This document shows positions 33,285-42,301 of a stretch of DNA of 64,000 bases, one piece after another. Source of the stretch: Pseudonocardia petroleophila (lineage in GTDB: Bacteria; Actinomycetota; Actinomycetes; Mycobacteriales; Pseudonocardiaceae); NCBI RefSeq assembly GCF_014235185.1, contig NZ_CP060131.1, positions 379,501 through 443,500 of the forward strand. Direction: 5' to 3'. Made by a program: the position numbers and the translations under genes. The notes beneath the pieces were generated by a model that had not been told where the DNA came from, ran no database searches, and worked only from the letters and a program-made list of their open reading frames with translations. Within the stretch, counting starts at the first letter, position 1. Every line of letters begins with the position of its first letter.

Positions 33285-34555
33285 GGGCCCATTGGATCAG
33301 CCGCGGCGCGCGCCCGGTCGGCCCGCTCGGTGAACAGCGCGCGCTCGGGCCCGTTGCGGGTCAGCGCGGCCGCCTCGGCGAAGCCCGCCGCCGCCGCGGC
33401 GTGCTCCCCGGCCATCGCCAGCAGCTCGCCCCGGACCGCCGGGAGCTGCGGGTAGCGGGCCAGCGCCTCGACGTCGACCGCGTCGAGCAGCGCGAGCCCG
33501 GCCGCGGGTCCTGCGGCGTGCCCGTGCGCCATCGCCCGGTTCAGCGCGACGACCGGGGACGGCCAGGCCGTGGCGAGGACGTCGTAGAGGCCGGCGATCT
33601 GCACCCAGTCGGTGTCGGCGGCGGTGGGGGCCGTCGCGTGGCAGGCCGCGATCGCCGCCTGCAGCGTGTACGGGCCGACCGTGCCGCCGCCCGCGTCCCG
33701 GGCCCGGACGAGCGCGGCGAGACCGCGCCGCACCAGCAGCCGGTCCCAGCGCCGCCGGTCCTGGTGCTGCAGCAGGACCGGGCGTCCGGTCGCGTCGTGG
33801 CGGGCCGCGGCGCGGGACTGGGTGAGCTCCAGCAGCGCCGCCAGCCCGTGCGCCTCGGGGTGGTCCGGCACCGACACCGCCGTCAGCCGGGCCAGCCGCA
33901 GGGCCTCGGCGCTGAGCTCGGGACGCATCCAGTCGTCGCCCGCGGTGGCGCTGTAGCCCTCGTTGAACACCAGGTAGATCACCTCGAGGACGCTCGCGAG
34001 CCGCTCGGTGACCTCCGCGGGCCCGGGCATCTCGAAGCGGATCCCCTTGTCCCGCAACGCCTTCTTCGCCCGGGAGATCCGCTGCCCGGCCACCGGCTCC
34101 GGGACGAGGAACGCCCGGGCGATCTCGTCGGTGCGCAGGCCGGTCAGGCAGCGCAGCGTGAGCGCCACCCGGTACTCACGGTTGAGGGCGGGGTGGCAGG
34201 CGGTGAACAGCAGCCGCAGGAGGTCGTCGCCGACCGGGTCGTCCAGCGCGTCGTCGACGGCGTCGCGCTCGTCGAGCGAGGCCGGGGCGGCGCGGCCGAC
34301 CGTCTCCACGGCCCGGCGGTGCACCGCGGCGCGGCGGAAGCCGTCGACGGCGCGGTTCCTCGCGGTGGTCATCAGCCAGCCGCCCGGGTTGGGCGGGACG
34401 CCGGTGACCGGCCACTGCTCCAGCGCCGCGACGAGCGCGTCCTGCGCGAACTCCTCGGCGGTGCCGACGTCGCCGGTGAGACGGGCGAGCCCGGCCACGA
34501 GCCGGCCGGACTCGATCCGCCACACCGCCTCGACGGCGGCCGTCCCGGCACCCAC
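33281..34555 (-). CDS. ECF RNA polymerase sigma factor, ECF42-like with C-terminal TPR extension
   Basis: A 424-residue protein. Sigma region 2 (about 12-80) includes TAEEFAQDALVAALEQW and NPGGWLMTTARNRAVDGFRR. Region 4 (about 115-170) includes LRCLTGLRTDEIARAFLVPE and RISRAKKALRDKGIRF. Then comes the long DUF6596/TPR-like extension (about 180-420) with LYVFNEGYSA-type sequence, here IYLVFNEGYSAT. This is the ECF42 layout, which typically has no anti-sigma factor and is encoded beside a YCII/DGPF protein, exactly as here (3-base gap). GTG 34555. Confidence 0.92.
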   Translation of the reverse strand: MGAGTAAVEAVWRIESGRLVAGLARLTGDVGTAEEFAQDALVAALEQWPVTGVPPNPGGWLMTTARNRAVDGFRRAAVHRRAVETVGRAAPASLDERDAVDDALDDPVGDDLLRLLFTACHPALNREYRVALTLRCLTGLRTDEIARAFLVPEPVAGQRISRAKKALRDKGIRFEMPGPAEVTERLASVLEVIYLVFNEGYSATAGDDWMRPELSAEALRLARLTAVSVPDHPEAHGLAALLELTQSRAAARHDATGRPVLLQHQDRRRWDRLLVRRGLAALVRARDAGGGTVGPYTLQAAIAACHATAPTAADTDWVQIAGLYDVLATAWPSPVVALNRAMAHGHAAGPAAGLALLDAVDVEALARYPQLPAVRGELLAMAGEHAAAAAGFAEAAALTRNGPERALFTERADRARAAADPMGP

Positions 34556-34558
34556 GTG

Positions 34559-34921
34559 TCAGAAGTCCTCGGGGCCCATCACCTTGAGCACCCGCGCCTC
34601 GCCCTCCCACCCGGGCCACAGGTCGCGGTGCAGGGCCATGAACCGGCTGGTCCACTCCACGGCCTCCTCCTTCGTGCGGGTGTCGTAGACGGCGTAGCTG
34701 ATCATCTCCTTGGACTCCGCGAACGGGCCGTCGGTGACCTGCAGGCCGGCCCCGGCACCGACGGTGACCTTCGCGCCGACGAGGCTGGGGGCGAGACCGG
34801 CGGTGTCGATCAGGGCGCCGGCGCGGGTGGCCTCCTCCCCCAGCGCCATGATCCCGGCCATGAGCTCGGCGGGCGGCGGGGTGGCGGGCTGGACGGCTTC
34901 GAGGACGACGAGGTGGCGCAT
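34559..34921 (-). CDS. YCII-related (DGPF-type) protein
   Basis: A 120-residue protein with the diagnostic VTDGPFAESKEMISYAVYD segment near residue 65 and the LEAVQPATPPPAELMA N-terminal part. ATG 34921 has GGAGGGAACC upstream. Its gene lies between the DUF998 and ECF42-like genes. Such DGPF proteins are typical partners or targets of ECF42 sigma factors; their reaction is not known. Confidence 0.9.
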   Translation of the reverse strand: MRHLVVLEAVQPATPPPAELMAGIMALGEEATRAGALIDTAGLAPSLVGAKVTVGAGAGLQVTDGPFAESKEMISYAVYDTRTKEEAVEWTSRFMALHRDLWPGWEGEARVLKVMGPEDF

Positions 34922-34944
34922 CGGGGTTCCCTCCGGGGGTCGGG

Positions 34945-35646
34945 TCAGCGGCCGTCGGTGTTCGGCATGACGCGGTAGCGGTGCACGAACACCGCACTGA
35001 GCAGCACGAACACGCAGACCACGGCGATCGCGAACACCGGCACGCCCGCGGCCCCGAGCAGGCCCGACGCCATCGCGACGAACCCGACGAGGAACGCCGG
35101 GCCGACGACGCGGCACGCGAGGGCGAGCCGCCGGAAGCCCTCGCCGGCGAGCCGGCGGGCCAGCACGAGCACCGCGGCGGCGAGGGACCCGAACCCGACC
35201 GCCCCGGCGAGCAGGTGCACCGTCGCGGGCCCGCTGATCCCGGTGGCCTGCGGCAGGTCGGCCGGGAAGCCGCCCGCCGGGTCGACGCGGAACGCACCCG
35301 CGACGAGCAGGCTCACCCCGAACGCCGCGAGCAGGCGCGGGGACCAGGTGGCCGCGGGACCGGAGCCCAGCGCGCGGCGCAGACCGACGGCCGCGGCGAC
35401 CACCATCAGGCCGACGACGACGAAGTTCGTGACCTGGATCCAGCCGGGGCCGCCGAGCGCGAGCTGGCTCCAGGCGTGGCGGGAGAGGTCGAAGCCCTCG
35501 CGCAGCAGCCCCTGCGTCACCGAGGCGACCACGAAGACGGGGCCGGCGATGACGCCGTAGCCGAGCAGCGACTTGGTGACGCGGTCGGCGGTGAGCCGCT
35601 CGGGCGGGGAGGTGGTGCCGGCGCGGGTGGGGATGGTGGCGTTCAC
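34945..35646 (-). CDS. DUF998 family membrane protein
   Basis: A 233-residue integral membrane protein with six predicted helices, starting near residue 28 (GYGVIAGPVFVVASV). It contains family-type elements FDLSRHAWSQLALGGPGWIQVTNF and FRVDPAGGFPADLP. The GTG start at 35646 heads the operon DUF998-YCII-sigma-CoA-transferase (gaps 23 and 3 bases, then a 4-base overlap). It could be a sensor or target for the ECF system. Function unknown. Confidence 0.85.
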   Translation of the reverse strand: MNATIPTRAGTTSPPERLTADRVTKSLLGYGVIAGPVFVVASVTQGLLREGFDLSRHAWSQLALGGPGWIQVTNFVVVGLMVVAAAVGLRRALGSGPAATWSPRLLAAFGVSLLVAGAFRVDPAGGFPADLPQATGISGPATVHLLAGAVGFGSLAAAVLVLARRLAGEGFRRLALACRVVGPAFLVGFVAMASGLLGAAGVPVFAIAVVCVFVLLSAVFVHRYRVMPNTDGR

Positions 35647-35712
35647 GGTGGTCTCCGTCCGTCGGGTGTACCGACTCCACGAACGGCACCCGTCCTCTTT
35701 GCAGTCTCCGCG

Positions 35713-38079
35713 TCAGCGCTTCGCGCGGACCGGGTCGAGGCGGCGCAGCAGCAGCGCCGTGAGCGCCACCAGGACCACCATGATCGCCACGAGGGCGCCC
35801 GCCGCGATCAGCCACTGCTGCGCCGTGTGCTCCCACAGCGGATCGGGGTCGGCGAGCAGCGCGTTCATGTCGACCGTGGACGAGCCCATCGCGAACGCCC
35901 ACCGCGAGGGCACCAGCCAGGCCAGCTGCTCCAGCACCGGGCGGTCGTGCACCGGGAAGATCCCGCCGCTGACGACCAGCTCCAGCATCAGCACGAGCAC
36001 CAGCAGCGGCATGCCGCGGTCGGCGTTGTCGATCCACGCGGAGATCGCCAGCCCGAGCGCCATCGTCACGACCGTGACCCCGACGACCGCGAGCAGCACC
36101 TCCGCGATCGGCGAGCCGAGCAGCACGGCCTCGTCGGGGAGGTCCCGCCCGATCAGCGCCAGCAGCGTGAACACGACGGCCTGCAGCCCGGTGATGACGC
36201 CGAGCACCAGCAGCTTCGACGTCAGGTACGCCCCGAGGGAGAGCCCGATGGCCCGCTCCCGGATGAACACCGGTCTCTCCTTGACCAGCTCCCGGATGGC
36301 CGCGGCCAGCCCGACCAGGGCCCCGCCGACGACGAGCACGAGCAGCAGCTGCAGCGGTTGCAGGTCGCGGGCGGCGAACGCGGCGGTGACCGAGAGCCCC
36401 GACTCGCCCGGGACCAGGCGCGCGATCAGCGCCAGGAACAGCGGCAGCACGGCCAGCGAGATCGCGTACTGCTTGTCGGAGGCGATGACCGACAGGTAGC
36501 GCCGGCACAGCACCGCCAGCTGCGTGCCGAACCGCTGCTGAGGCGGCGCGACCGACGGCGCCGGGCGCGACTCGACCCGCGGGGTGAACCCGGTGGCGCC
36601 CGCGACGTAGCGGCGGTGCTGCACCGACTGCCGGAACCGCATCCCGAGCTGCTCGCCGGGCACGCGGCCGAGCAGCAGGAACATCTCCGCGAAGTCGGGC
36701 TGGCCGAAGTACTCCAGCGCCTCCCGCGGGGGGCCGAAGTAGGCGACGTGCCCGCCGGGGGCGAGCACGAGGAGGCGGTCGCACTGGTCGAGGTTGGCGA
36801 CGCTGTGGGTGACGACGACGACCGTGCGCCCGTCGTCGGCGAGCCCGCGCAGCGTCTGCATCACCGACTTGTCCAGACCCGGGTCGAGCCCGGACGTCGG
36901 CTCGTCGAGGAACAGCAGCGTGGGTTTGGTGAGCAGCTCCAGCGCCACCGACGTGCGCTTGCGCTGCCCGCCCGACAGCGTGTCGATCCGCTGCTTCGCC
37001 TGGTTCGTCAGCCCCAGCTCGTGCAGCACCTCGGTGATCCGCCGCTCGCGGTCGGCCCGGGGCACGTCGGCGGGGAAGCGCAGCCGGGCGGCGTAGCGCA
37101 GCGCGCGGATGACCGTGAGCTGCGGGTGCAGCACGTCGTCCTGGGGGACGAGGCCGATGCGGTGGCGCAGCTCGTCGTACTCGGCGTAGAGGTCGCGACC
37201 CGCGTAGCGGACCTCCCCGACGTCGGCGGGGCGGCTGCCGGTGAGCGCCCGCAGCAGCGTCGACTTGCCCGCGCCGCTCGGCCCGACCACGGCGAGCAGG
37301 CTCTTGCCGGCCAGCCCGAAACCGACGTTGCTCAGCAGCGTCTTGCCCTTGTCGGTGACCACGGAGATGTCGCGCACCTCGAACGCGACGTCGCCGGTGT
37401 CGACGGCCGCGACGAGCTCGTCGCCCTGCAGCTGCAGCAGCGCGTGCCCGATCCCGATGACGTCGCCCGGCCCGACGGGCGCCCGCTGCACCCGCATCCC
37501 GTTGACGAACGTGCCGTTGCCCGTGCCGAGGTCGGTGATCAGCCAGCCGGGGCCGACGCGGCGCAGCTCGGCGTGGTGGCGGGAGACGAGCAGGTCGTCG
37601 AGCACGACGTCGTTGTCGGGCAGGCGGCCGACGGTGATGCGGGCCGCCGGGGCCCCGGCCACGCTGTAGCTCATGGTGGCCCCGCCGCCCTGGCGGGCGA
37701 GGACGCCCCCGACCGGCGCACCGGCGGGGACGCCGACCGGGACCGGGCCGGGCAGACGGGTCGGCTCCGGGGCCGGCCGCACGGGCGCCCCCTGCGGCCG
37801 GAACTCCAGCGCCGTGACCGTCGGCGGGGACCCGAGGTGCACCACGGTGGGCCCGGTGAGCGCCAGCGTCGTGACCCGGCGGCCCCCGGCGTAGGTGCCG
37901 AAGCGGGAGTGGTCGGTGAGCGTCCAGCGCCCGTCGGTCAGCTCCACGACGAGGTGCGTGCGCGAGACGTGCTCCCCGGGCAGGTCGAGATCGGCGGTGG
38001 GCCCCCGCCCGATGACGAACGGCCGACCGGGCGGGACCTGCACGCGACGACCCTCGGCCACCAGCTCCAGCGACTGCAT
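35713..38079 (-). CDS. FHA-FHA-ABC transporter (Rv1747-like)
   Basis: A 788-residue fused transporter. FHA domain 1 is at about residues 1-95 (FVIGRGPTADLDL, HVSRTHLVVE). FHA domain 2 is at about 145-225 (VGRLPDNDVVLDD, VSRHHAEL). The ABC ATPase is at about 235-455, with Walker A GPSGAGKST 266-274, signature LSGGQRK 368-374 and Walker B LLFLDEPTSG 388-397. An ABC2-type six-helix permease lies at about 530-788. The order matches M. tuberculosis Rv1747, an exporter regulated by a Ser/Thr kinase through its FHA domains. ATG 38079. The kinase is not in the window. Confidence 0.93.
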   Translation of the reverse strand: MQSLELVAEGRRVQVPPGRPFVIGRGPTADLDLPGEHVSRTHLVVELTDGRWTLTDHSRFGTYAGGRRVTTLALTGPTVVHLGSPPTVTALEFRPQGAPVRPAPEPTRLPGPVPVGVPAGAPVGGVLARQGGGATMSYSVAGAPAARITVGRLPDNDVVLDDLLVSRHHAELRRVGPGWLITDLGTGNGTFVNGMRVQRAPVGPGDVIGIGHALLQLQGDELVAAVDTGDVAFEVRDISVVTDKGKTLLSNVGFGLAGKSLLAVVGPSGAGKSTLLRALTGSRPADVGEVRYAGRDLYAEYDELRHRIGLVPQDDVLHPQLTVIRALRYAARLRFPADVPRADRERRITEVLHELGLTNQAKQRIDTLSGGQRKRTSVALELLTKPTLLFLDEPTSGLDPGLDKSVMQTLRGLADDGRTVVVVTHSVANLDQCDRLLVLAPGGHVAYFGPPREALEYFGQPDFAEMFLLLGRVPGEQLGMRFRQSVQHRRYVAGATGFTPRVESRPAPSVAPPQQRFGTQLAVLCRRYLSVIASDKQYAISLAVLPLFLALIARLVPGESGLSVTAAFAARDLQPLQLLLVLVVGGALVGLAAAIRELVKERPVFIRERAIGLSLGAYLTSKLLVLGVITGLQAVVFTLLALIGRDLPDEAVLLGSPIAEVLLAVVGVTVVTMALGLAISAWIDNADRGMPLLVLVLMLELVVSGGIFPVHDRPVLEQLAWLVPSRWAFAMGSSTVDMNALLADPDPLWEHTAQQWLIAAGALVAIMVVLVALTALLLRRLDPVRAKR

Positions 38080-38196
38080 CGGTCCCCCTGCCCTGTCGTG
38101 GGCCGCAGATTAACGCCTGCCCCCGGCAGGTGGGCGCGTCAGTTCGGCCACGAACACGTCTCCCCCCGACGCCGCCCGGAGGCTACCGTCCGGTAC

Positions 38197-40329
38197 ATGG
38201 CTCTGGCGATCACCGACGACCACCGGACGCTGGCCGAGGTGGCCCGCTCCGCCCTGTCCGGGCAGCGGGCGGCGGCCCGCGCCCTGCTCGACTCCCCCGA
38301 CGAGGCGCTGCCCGCGCTCTGGAAGGAGCTGGCCGCGCTCGGCTGGCTGGGGCTCGCCGTCCCCGAGGAGCACGGCGGCGAGGGCGCCGGGCTGCCGGAG
38401 CTGGCCGTCGTGCTCGAGGAGCTGGGCCGGGTCGTCGCGCCCGGGCCGTTCCTGCCGACGGTGCTCGCGTCGGCGGTGCTGGCCGAGGCCGGCCCGCCGG
38501 AGCTGCGCGCGTCGCTGCTGCCGGGGCTGGCCGACGGGTCGCGGATCGGCGCGGTCGGGCTCGGCGGGTCGGTCACCCACGACGGCTCCACCGCCTCCGG
38601 CGACGCCGGGCTGGTGCTGGGCGGCGGGCTCGCGGAGGTGTTCCTGCTGGTCGCGGGCGACGACGTGGTGGTCGTCGACACCGTCACCCGGACCGTCCCC
38701 GACGCGCTGCTCGACCGCACCCGGCGCAGCGCGCTGGTCGTCCTCGACGCCGCCCCCCTGCTGGGCGTGCTGCCCGGCGGGGCCGCGGTCGCCCGGCGGC
38801 TCACCCGGGTCCTCGCCGCCGCCGAGGCCGCGGGGATCGCCACCGCGTGCCTGGAGACCTCGGTCGCCTACGTCAAGGAGCGCAAGCAGTTCGGGCGCAC
38901 CGTCGGCACCTTCCAGGCGGTCAAGCACAAGGCGGCCGACCTGCTGGTCGACGCCGAGATCGCCGTCGCCGCCGCCTGGGACGCCTCGCGCGCCCCTGCG
39001 GGCACCCCCGACGCCGAGCTGGCCGCCGCCGTGGCCGCCGCCCGCTCGGTCCCCGGCGCGGTCCGCGCCGCGGAGACGATGATCCAGCTGCACGGCGGGA
39101 TCGGCTTCACCTGGGAGCACGACGCCCACCTCTACCTGCGCCGGGCGATCACCCTCGCCGCCGTCGTCGCGCAGACCGGGGACGCCGAGCGCGACGTCGC
39201 GCGGCTGGTCCGCGAGCGGGTCACCCGGGCCCCGGACCTGGACCTCCCGCCCGAGGCGGAGGCCCACCGCGCCGCCGCGCGCGAGTTCGTCGCCTCGCTG
39301 GAGGGCAAGGACGCCGCCGCCCGCCGCGCCGCGATGGTGGAGTCCGGCTACCTGGTGCCGCACTGGCCGCCGCCGTGGGGCCGCGACGCGTCGGCCACCG
39401 AGCAGCTGGTGATCGAGCAGGAGTTCCGCGGCGTCGACGTGCCCGGCCTGGGCATCACCGCGTGGAACATCCAGACGATCATGCAGCACGGCACGCCCGA
39501 GCAGCACGAGCGCTGGATCCGCGACGCCCTGCTCGGCGTCACCGAGTGGTGCCAGCTGTTCTCCGAGCCCGGGGCGGGATCGGACGCGGCCGCGATCTCC
39601 ACGCGGGGCGTGCGCGTCGACGGCGGCTGGCGGGTCACCGGGCAGAAGGTGTGGACGACCCGGGCCCACGAGTCCGACTGGGGCTTCGCGACGGTCCGCA
39701 CCGACTCCTCCGGGACGAAGCACGCGGGCATCACGATGATGGCGATCGACCTGCGCTCCGAGGGCGTCGACGTCCGGCCGCTGCGCGAGCTGACCGGTGA
39801 CGCCCTGTTCAACGAGGTCTTCCTCGACGACGTGTTCGTGCCCGACGCCGACGTGGTCGGCGAGGTCGGTCAGGGCTGGCGGGTCGCGCGGGCGACGCTG
39901 GGCAACGAGCGCGTCTCGATCGGCGGGGGCGGGGCCGGGACGCTGCCGTTCCGGGCGAAGGACCTGCTGCCGCTGGCGGACGCGGCGCCGGACCCGCACG
40001 TCGCGGAGAAGGAGGTCGGGGCGCTGATCGTCGAGGACCTCGCGAAGCGCCTGCTCCTGCTGCGCCAGGCGGCGCGGGCCGTCGGCGGGACGGAGCCGGG
40101 GCCGGAGGGCAACCTCAACAAGCTGTTCTCCTCCGAGCACTCCCAGCGCGTCACGAGCCTGGGGGTCCGGCTCGCCGGCACCGCGGCGGTGGCGGGCGGC
40201 AACGAGCTGGTGATGCGCTGCTACCTGTGGGCCCGCTGCATCACGATCGCGGGCGGCACGTCGGAGATCGCGCGCAACCAGGTCGCGGAGCGGCTGCTCG
40301 GCCTGCCCCGCGACCCGCTGGTCAGCTGA
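38197..40329 (+). CDS. Fused (double-domain) acyl-CoA dehydrogenase, FadE34-like
   Basis: A 710-residue protein made of two acyl-CoA dehydrogenase units in tandem (about 1-375 and 380-710), close to the 711 residues of M. tuberculosis FadE34. Unit 1 ends with YVKERKQFGRTVGTFQAVKHK and ETMIQLHGGIGFTWEHDAHLY. Unit 2 has WCQLFSEPGAGSDAA, TGQKVWTTRAHESDWG and IAGGTSEIARNQVAERLLGLP. Such fusions replace the alpha2-beta2 dehydrogenases of sterol or bulky acyl-CoA breakdown. ATG 38197 is divergent from the ABC gene. The substrate is not determined. Confidence 0.9.
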   Translation: MALAITDDHRTLAEVARSALSGQRAAARALLDSPDEALPALWKELAALGWLGLAVPEEHGGEGAGLPELAVVLEELGRVVAPGPFLPTVLASAVLAEAGPPELRASLLPGLADGSRIGAVGLGGSVTHDGSTASGDAGLVLGGGLAEVFLLVAGDDVVVVDTVTRTVPDALLDRTRRSALVVLDAAPLLGVLPGGAAVARRLTRVLAAAEAAGIATACLETSVAYVKERKQFGRTVGTFQAVKHKAADLLVDAEIAVAAAWDASRAPAGTPDAELAAAVAAARSVPGAVRAAETMIQLHGGIGFTWEHDAHLYLRRAITLAAVVAQTGDAERDVARLVRERVTRAPDLDLPPEAEAHRAAAREFVASLEGKDAAARRAAMVESGYLVPHWPPPWGRDASATEQLVIEQEFRGVDVPGLGITAWNIQTIMQHGTPEQHERWIRDALLGVTEWCQLFSEPGAGSDAAAISTRGVRVDGGWRVTGQKVWTTRAHESDWGFATVRTDSSGTKHAGITMMAIDLRSEGVDVRPLRELTGDALFNEVFLDDVFVPDADVVGEVGQGWRVARATLGNERVSIGGGGAGTLPFRAKDLLPLADAAPDPHVAEKEVGALIVEDLAKRLLLLRQAARAVGGTEPGPEGNLNKLFSSEHSQRVTSLGVRLAGTAAVAGGNELVMRCYLWARCITIAGGTSEIARNQVAERLLGLPRDPLVS

Positions 40330-40332
40330 CCC

Positions 40333-40372
40333 GTGCGCGGAGAAGGGGGTCCCGGCCCCCTTCTCCGCGCAC
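40333..40372. terminator. Perfect two-way terminator hairpin
   Basis: A perfect 17-bp stem (40333-40349 with 40356-40372, loop TCCCGG) lies between the convergent dehydrogenase and terC genes. Its outer stem GTGCGCGGA / TCCGCGCAC and flanks match the terminator at 27975-28014, suggesting a genome-wide terminator family. Confidence 0.85.
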
Positions 40373-40378
40373 GAGGGG

Positions 40379-41551
40379 TCAGCGCAGGGCGTGCTCCTGG
40401 TGGGCCCGCTCGATGAGCTCGCGCAGCCCGGCGTCCTCACGGACCTCGTTGCCGTGCTTGTCGTCGGGCAGGTCCCTGATCCGCTGCTCGTCGGCGGTGA
40501 GCATCGCGTAGTTGCGCGCGCGGGTCTCGTCGTCCAGCTCGTGGTCGATGGCCTCCTTCGCGTGCTTGCGCGCGGCCGAGGCCACGCTCTTCGCCTTGCC
40601 CGACGGGCTGAACAGCGACGCGACGACGGTCACGGCCAGCACGCCGATGATCACGGCCAGGGAGAGCCCGGTGCTGATCTCGTAGACCGGGACCGGCTGA
40701 CCGCCGTTGACGAAGAACAGGTTGTTCTCGTGCAGGGCGTGCAGGATCAGCTTGACGCCGATGAAGCCGAGGATGATCGCCAGGCCGTAGGACAGGTAGA
40801 CGAGCCGGTCGAGCAGGCCGTCGATGAGGAAGAACAGCTGGCGCAGGCCCATCAGCGAGAACGCGGTGGCCGTGAACACGATGTAGGTGTTCGTGGTCAG
40901 GCCGAAGATCGCGGGGATGGAGTCGAGCGCGAACAGCAGGTCGGTGGCGCCGATGGCGACCATCACCAGGAGCATCGGCGTCAGCATGCGCTTGCCGTTC
41001 TCGTAGGTGAACATCTTGTCGCCGTCGTAGTGCTCGCTGGTGTGGAAGAACCGCTTGGCCAGCCGCACCATGAAGTTGTCGGTCTGCTCCTCCTCCTCGT
41101 CCTCGCGCAGCAGGTTCACCGCGGTGACGATGAGGACCGCGCCGAACAGGTAGAAGATCCAGGCGAACGAGTTGATCAGCGCCGCGCCCAAGAAGATGAA
41201 GCCGGTGCGCGCGATCAGCGCGAAGACGATGCCGAAGAGCAGCACCTTCTGCTGGTCGGCCCGCGGCACCGCGAAGCTGGCCATGATGATGAGGAAGACG
41301 AACAGGTTGTCGACCGACAGGGCCTTCTCGGTGACGTAGCCCGCGAAGTACTCGGTGCCCATCGTGGCGCCGCCGAACCACCAGACCCCGATGCCGAACA
41401 CGACGGCCGCACCGACGTAGATGGCGGACCAGATCGCGGCCTCGCGCAGGGTGGGGATGTGCGCCTTGCGCACGTGGAAGACGAAGTCGAACAGCAGCAG
41501 GCCGACGATGCCGACGATCGTCAACCCCCACACGAGGGCCGGTACGTCCAT
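40379..41551 (-). CDS. TerC family membrane protein
   Basis: A 390-residue polytopic protein with TerC hallmarks: FFAGYVTEKALSVDNLFVF-type sequence (here YFAGYVTEKALSVDNLFVF, residues about 70-88), ATDLLFALDSIPAIFGLT, and FSLMGLRQLFFLIDGLLDRL with the acidic membrane residues. A charged C-terminal tail of about 80 residues follows. TerC proteins act in tellurite resistance and, in other bacteria, in metal (manganese) efflux that supplies exported enzymes. ATG 41551 is taken; longer frames lack an RBS. It is divergent from the TetR gene. Confidence 0.92.
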   Translation of the reverse strand: MDVPALVWGLTIVGIVGLLLFDFVFHVRKAHIPTLREAAIWSAIYVGAAVVFGIGVWWFGGATMGTEYFAGYVTEKALSVDNLFVFLIIMASFAVPRADQQKVLLFGIVFALIARTGFIFLGAALINSFAWIFYLFGAVLIVTAVNLLREDEEEEQTDNFMVRLAKRFFHTSEHYDGDKMFTYENGKRMLTPMLLVMVAIGATDLLFALDSIPAIFGLTTNTYIVFTATAFSLMGLRQLFFLIDGLLDRLVYLSYGLAIILGFIGVKLILHALHENNLFFVNGGQPVPVYEISTGLSLAVIIGVLAVTVVASLFSPSGKAKSVASAARKHAKEAIDHELDDETRARNYAMLTADEQRIRDLPDDKHGNEVREDAGLRELIERAHQEHALR

Positions 41552-41661
41552 GAGGGTTCCGTTCGCGAGAGAGGCAGAGATAGGAAAGGGCAGTGTGTCG
41601 TTTCTCTGTAGTCTGACGCAATGACCCCCTCCGGAGTTCCCCGTCGGGCAGGATTCCTCCC

Positions 41662-42270
41662 ATGACGTCGCCCACACGGGCCCCCGGACGACCACCGGAC
41701 CCGGAACGCGAGGAGGCGATCCTCGACGCCGCGCTCGAGGTGCTGGCCGAGGTCGGCTACGACCGGCTGACGGTCTCCGCCGTGCACCGGCGCGCCCACG
41801 CCAGCGCCAAGACGGTCTACCGGCGCTGGTCGGGCAAGGAGGAGCTGATGACGGCGGCCCTGCAGCACGCCGTCACCCGCGCCGGGGCCACCGCCGACGA
41901 CGTGCCCGACACCGGCACGCTGCGCGGCGACCTCGTCGCCAACCTCCACCGGCCCGACGCCGCCCCCACCCGCAACCTCGCCCACGGCCTGCTCGCCGTC
42001 GCGGCCACCAACGGCGAGCTCGGGGCGCTCGCGCTGGAGCTGCTGCGGTCGCAGGAGGCCCGGCTGATGAAGATCATCCTGGCCCGGGCCCGCGAGCGCG
42101 GCGAGACCGGCGACGGCCTCGACCCGATGCTCGTCGCCGACGTCACCCGCGGCATGACGCTGCAGCACCTGCTGCTCACCGACGAGCCGGCCGACGTGGA
42201 GTTCGTCGAGACGCTGGTCGACCGCGTGCTGCTCCCCGTCATCCGGGCGGATGCTGCTCCGAACGTGTGA
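41662..42270 (+). CDS. TetR family transcriptional regulator
   Basis: A 202-residue repressor: N-terminal helix-turn-helix at about 17-62 with [20 protein letters not shown] and [18 protein letters not shown], then a TetR_C-type ligand-binding half. It is divergent from terC and 31 bases upstream of the acyl-CoA ligase gene, so it may control either. The ligand is unknown. ATG 41662. Confidence 0.9.
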   Translation: MTSPTRAPGRPPDPEREEAILDAALEVLAEVGYDRLTVSAVHRRAHASAKTVYRRWSGKEELMTAALQHAVTRAGATADDVPDTGTLRGDLVANLHRPDAAPTRNLAHGLLAVAATNGELGALALELLRSQEARLMKIILARARERGETGDGLDPMLVADVTRGMTLQHLLLTDEPADVEFVETLVDRVLLPVIRADAAPNV

Positions 42271-42301
42271 CGCGCGGCGGTCCCGGTTAGGGTCCCCGGC
42301 T

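Noticed and set aside
41552..41661. A second manganese riboswitch upstream of terC
   Set aside because: TerC genes can carry yybP-ykoY elements, but this 110-base gap lacks GGGGAGTAGC and GAGACCTT. Only a weak CAGAGA/TCTCTG pairing is seen.
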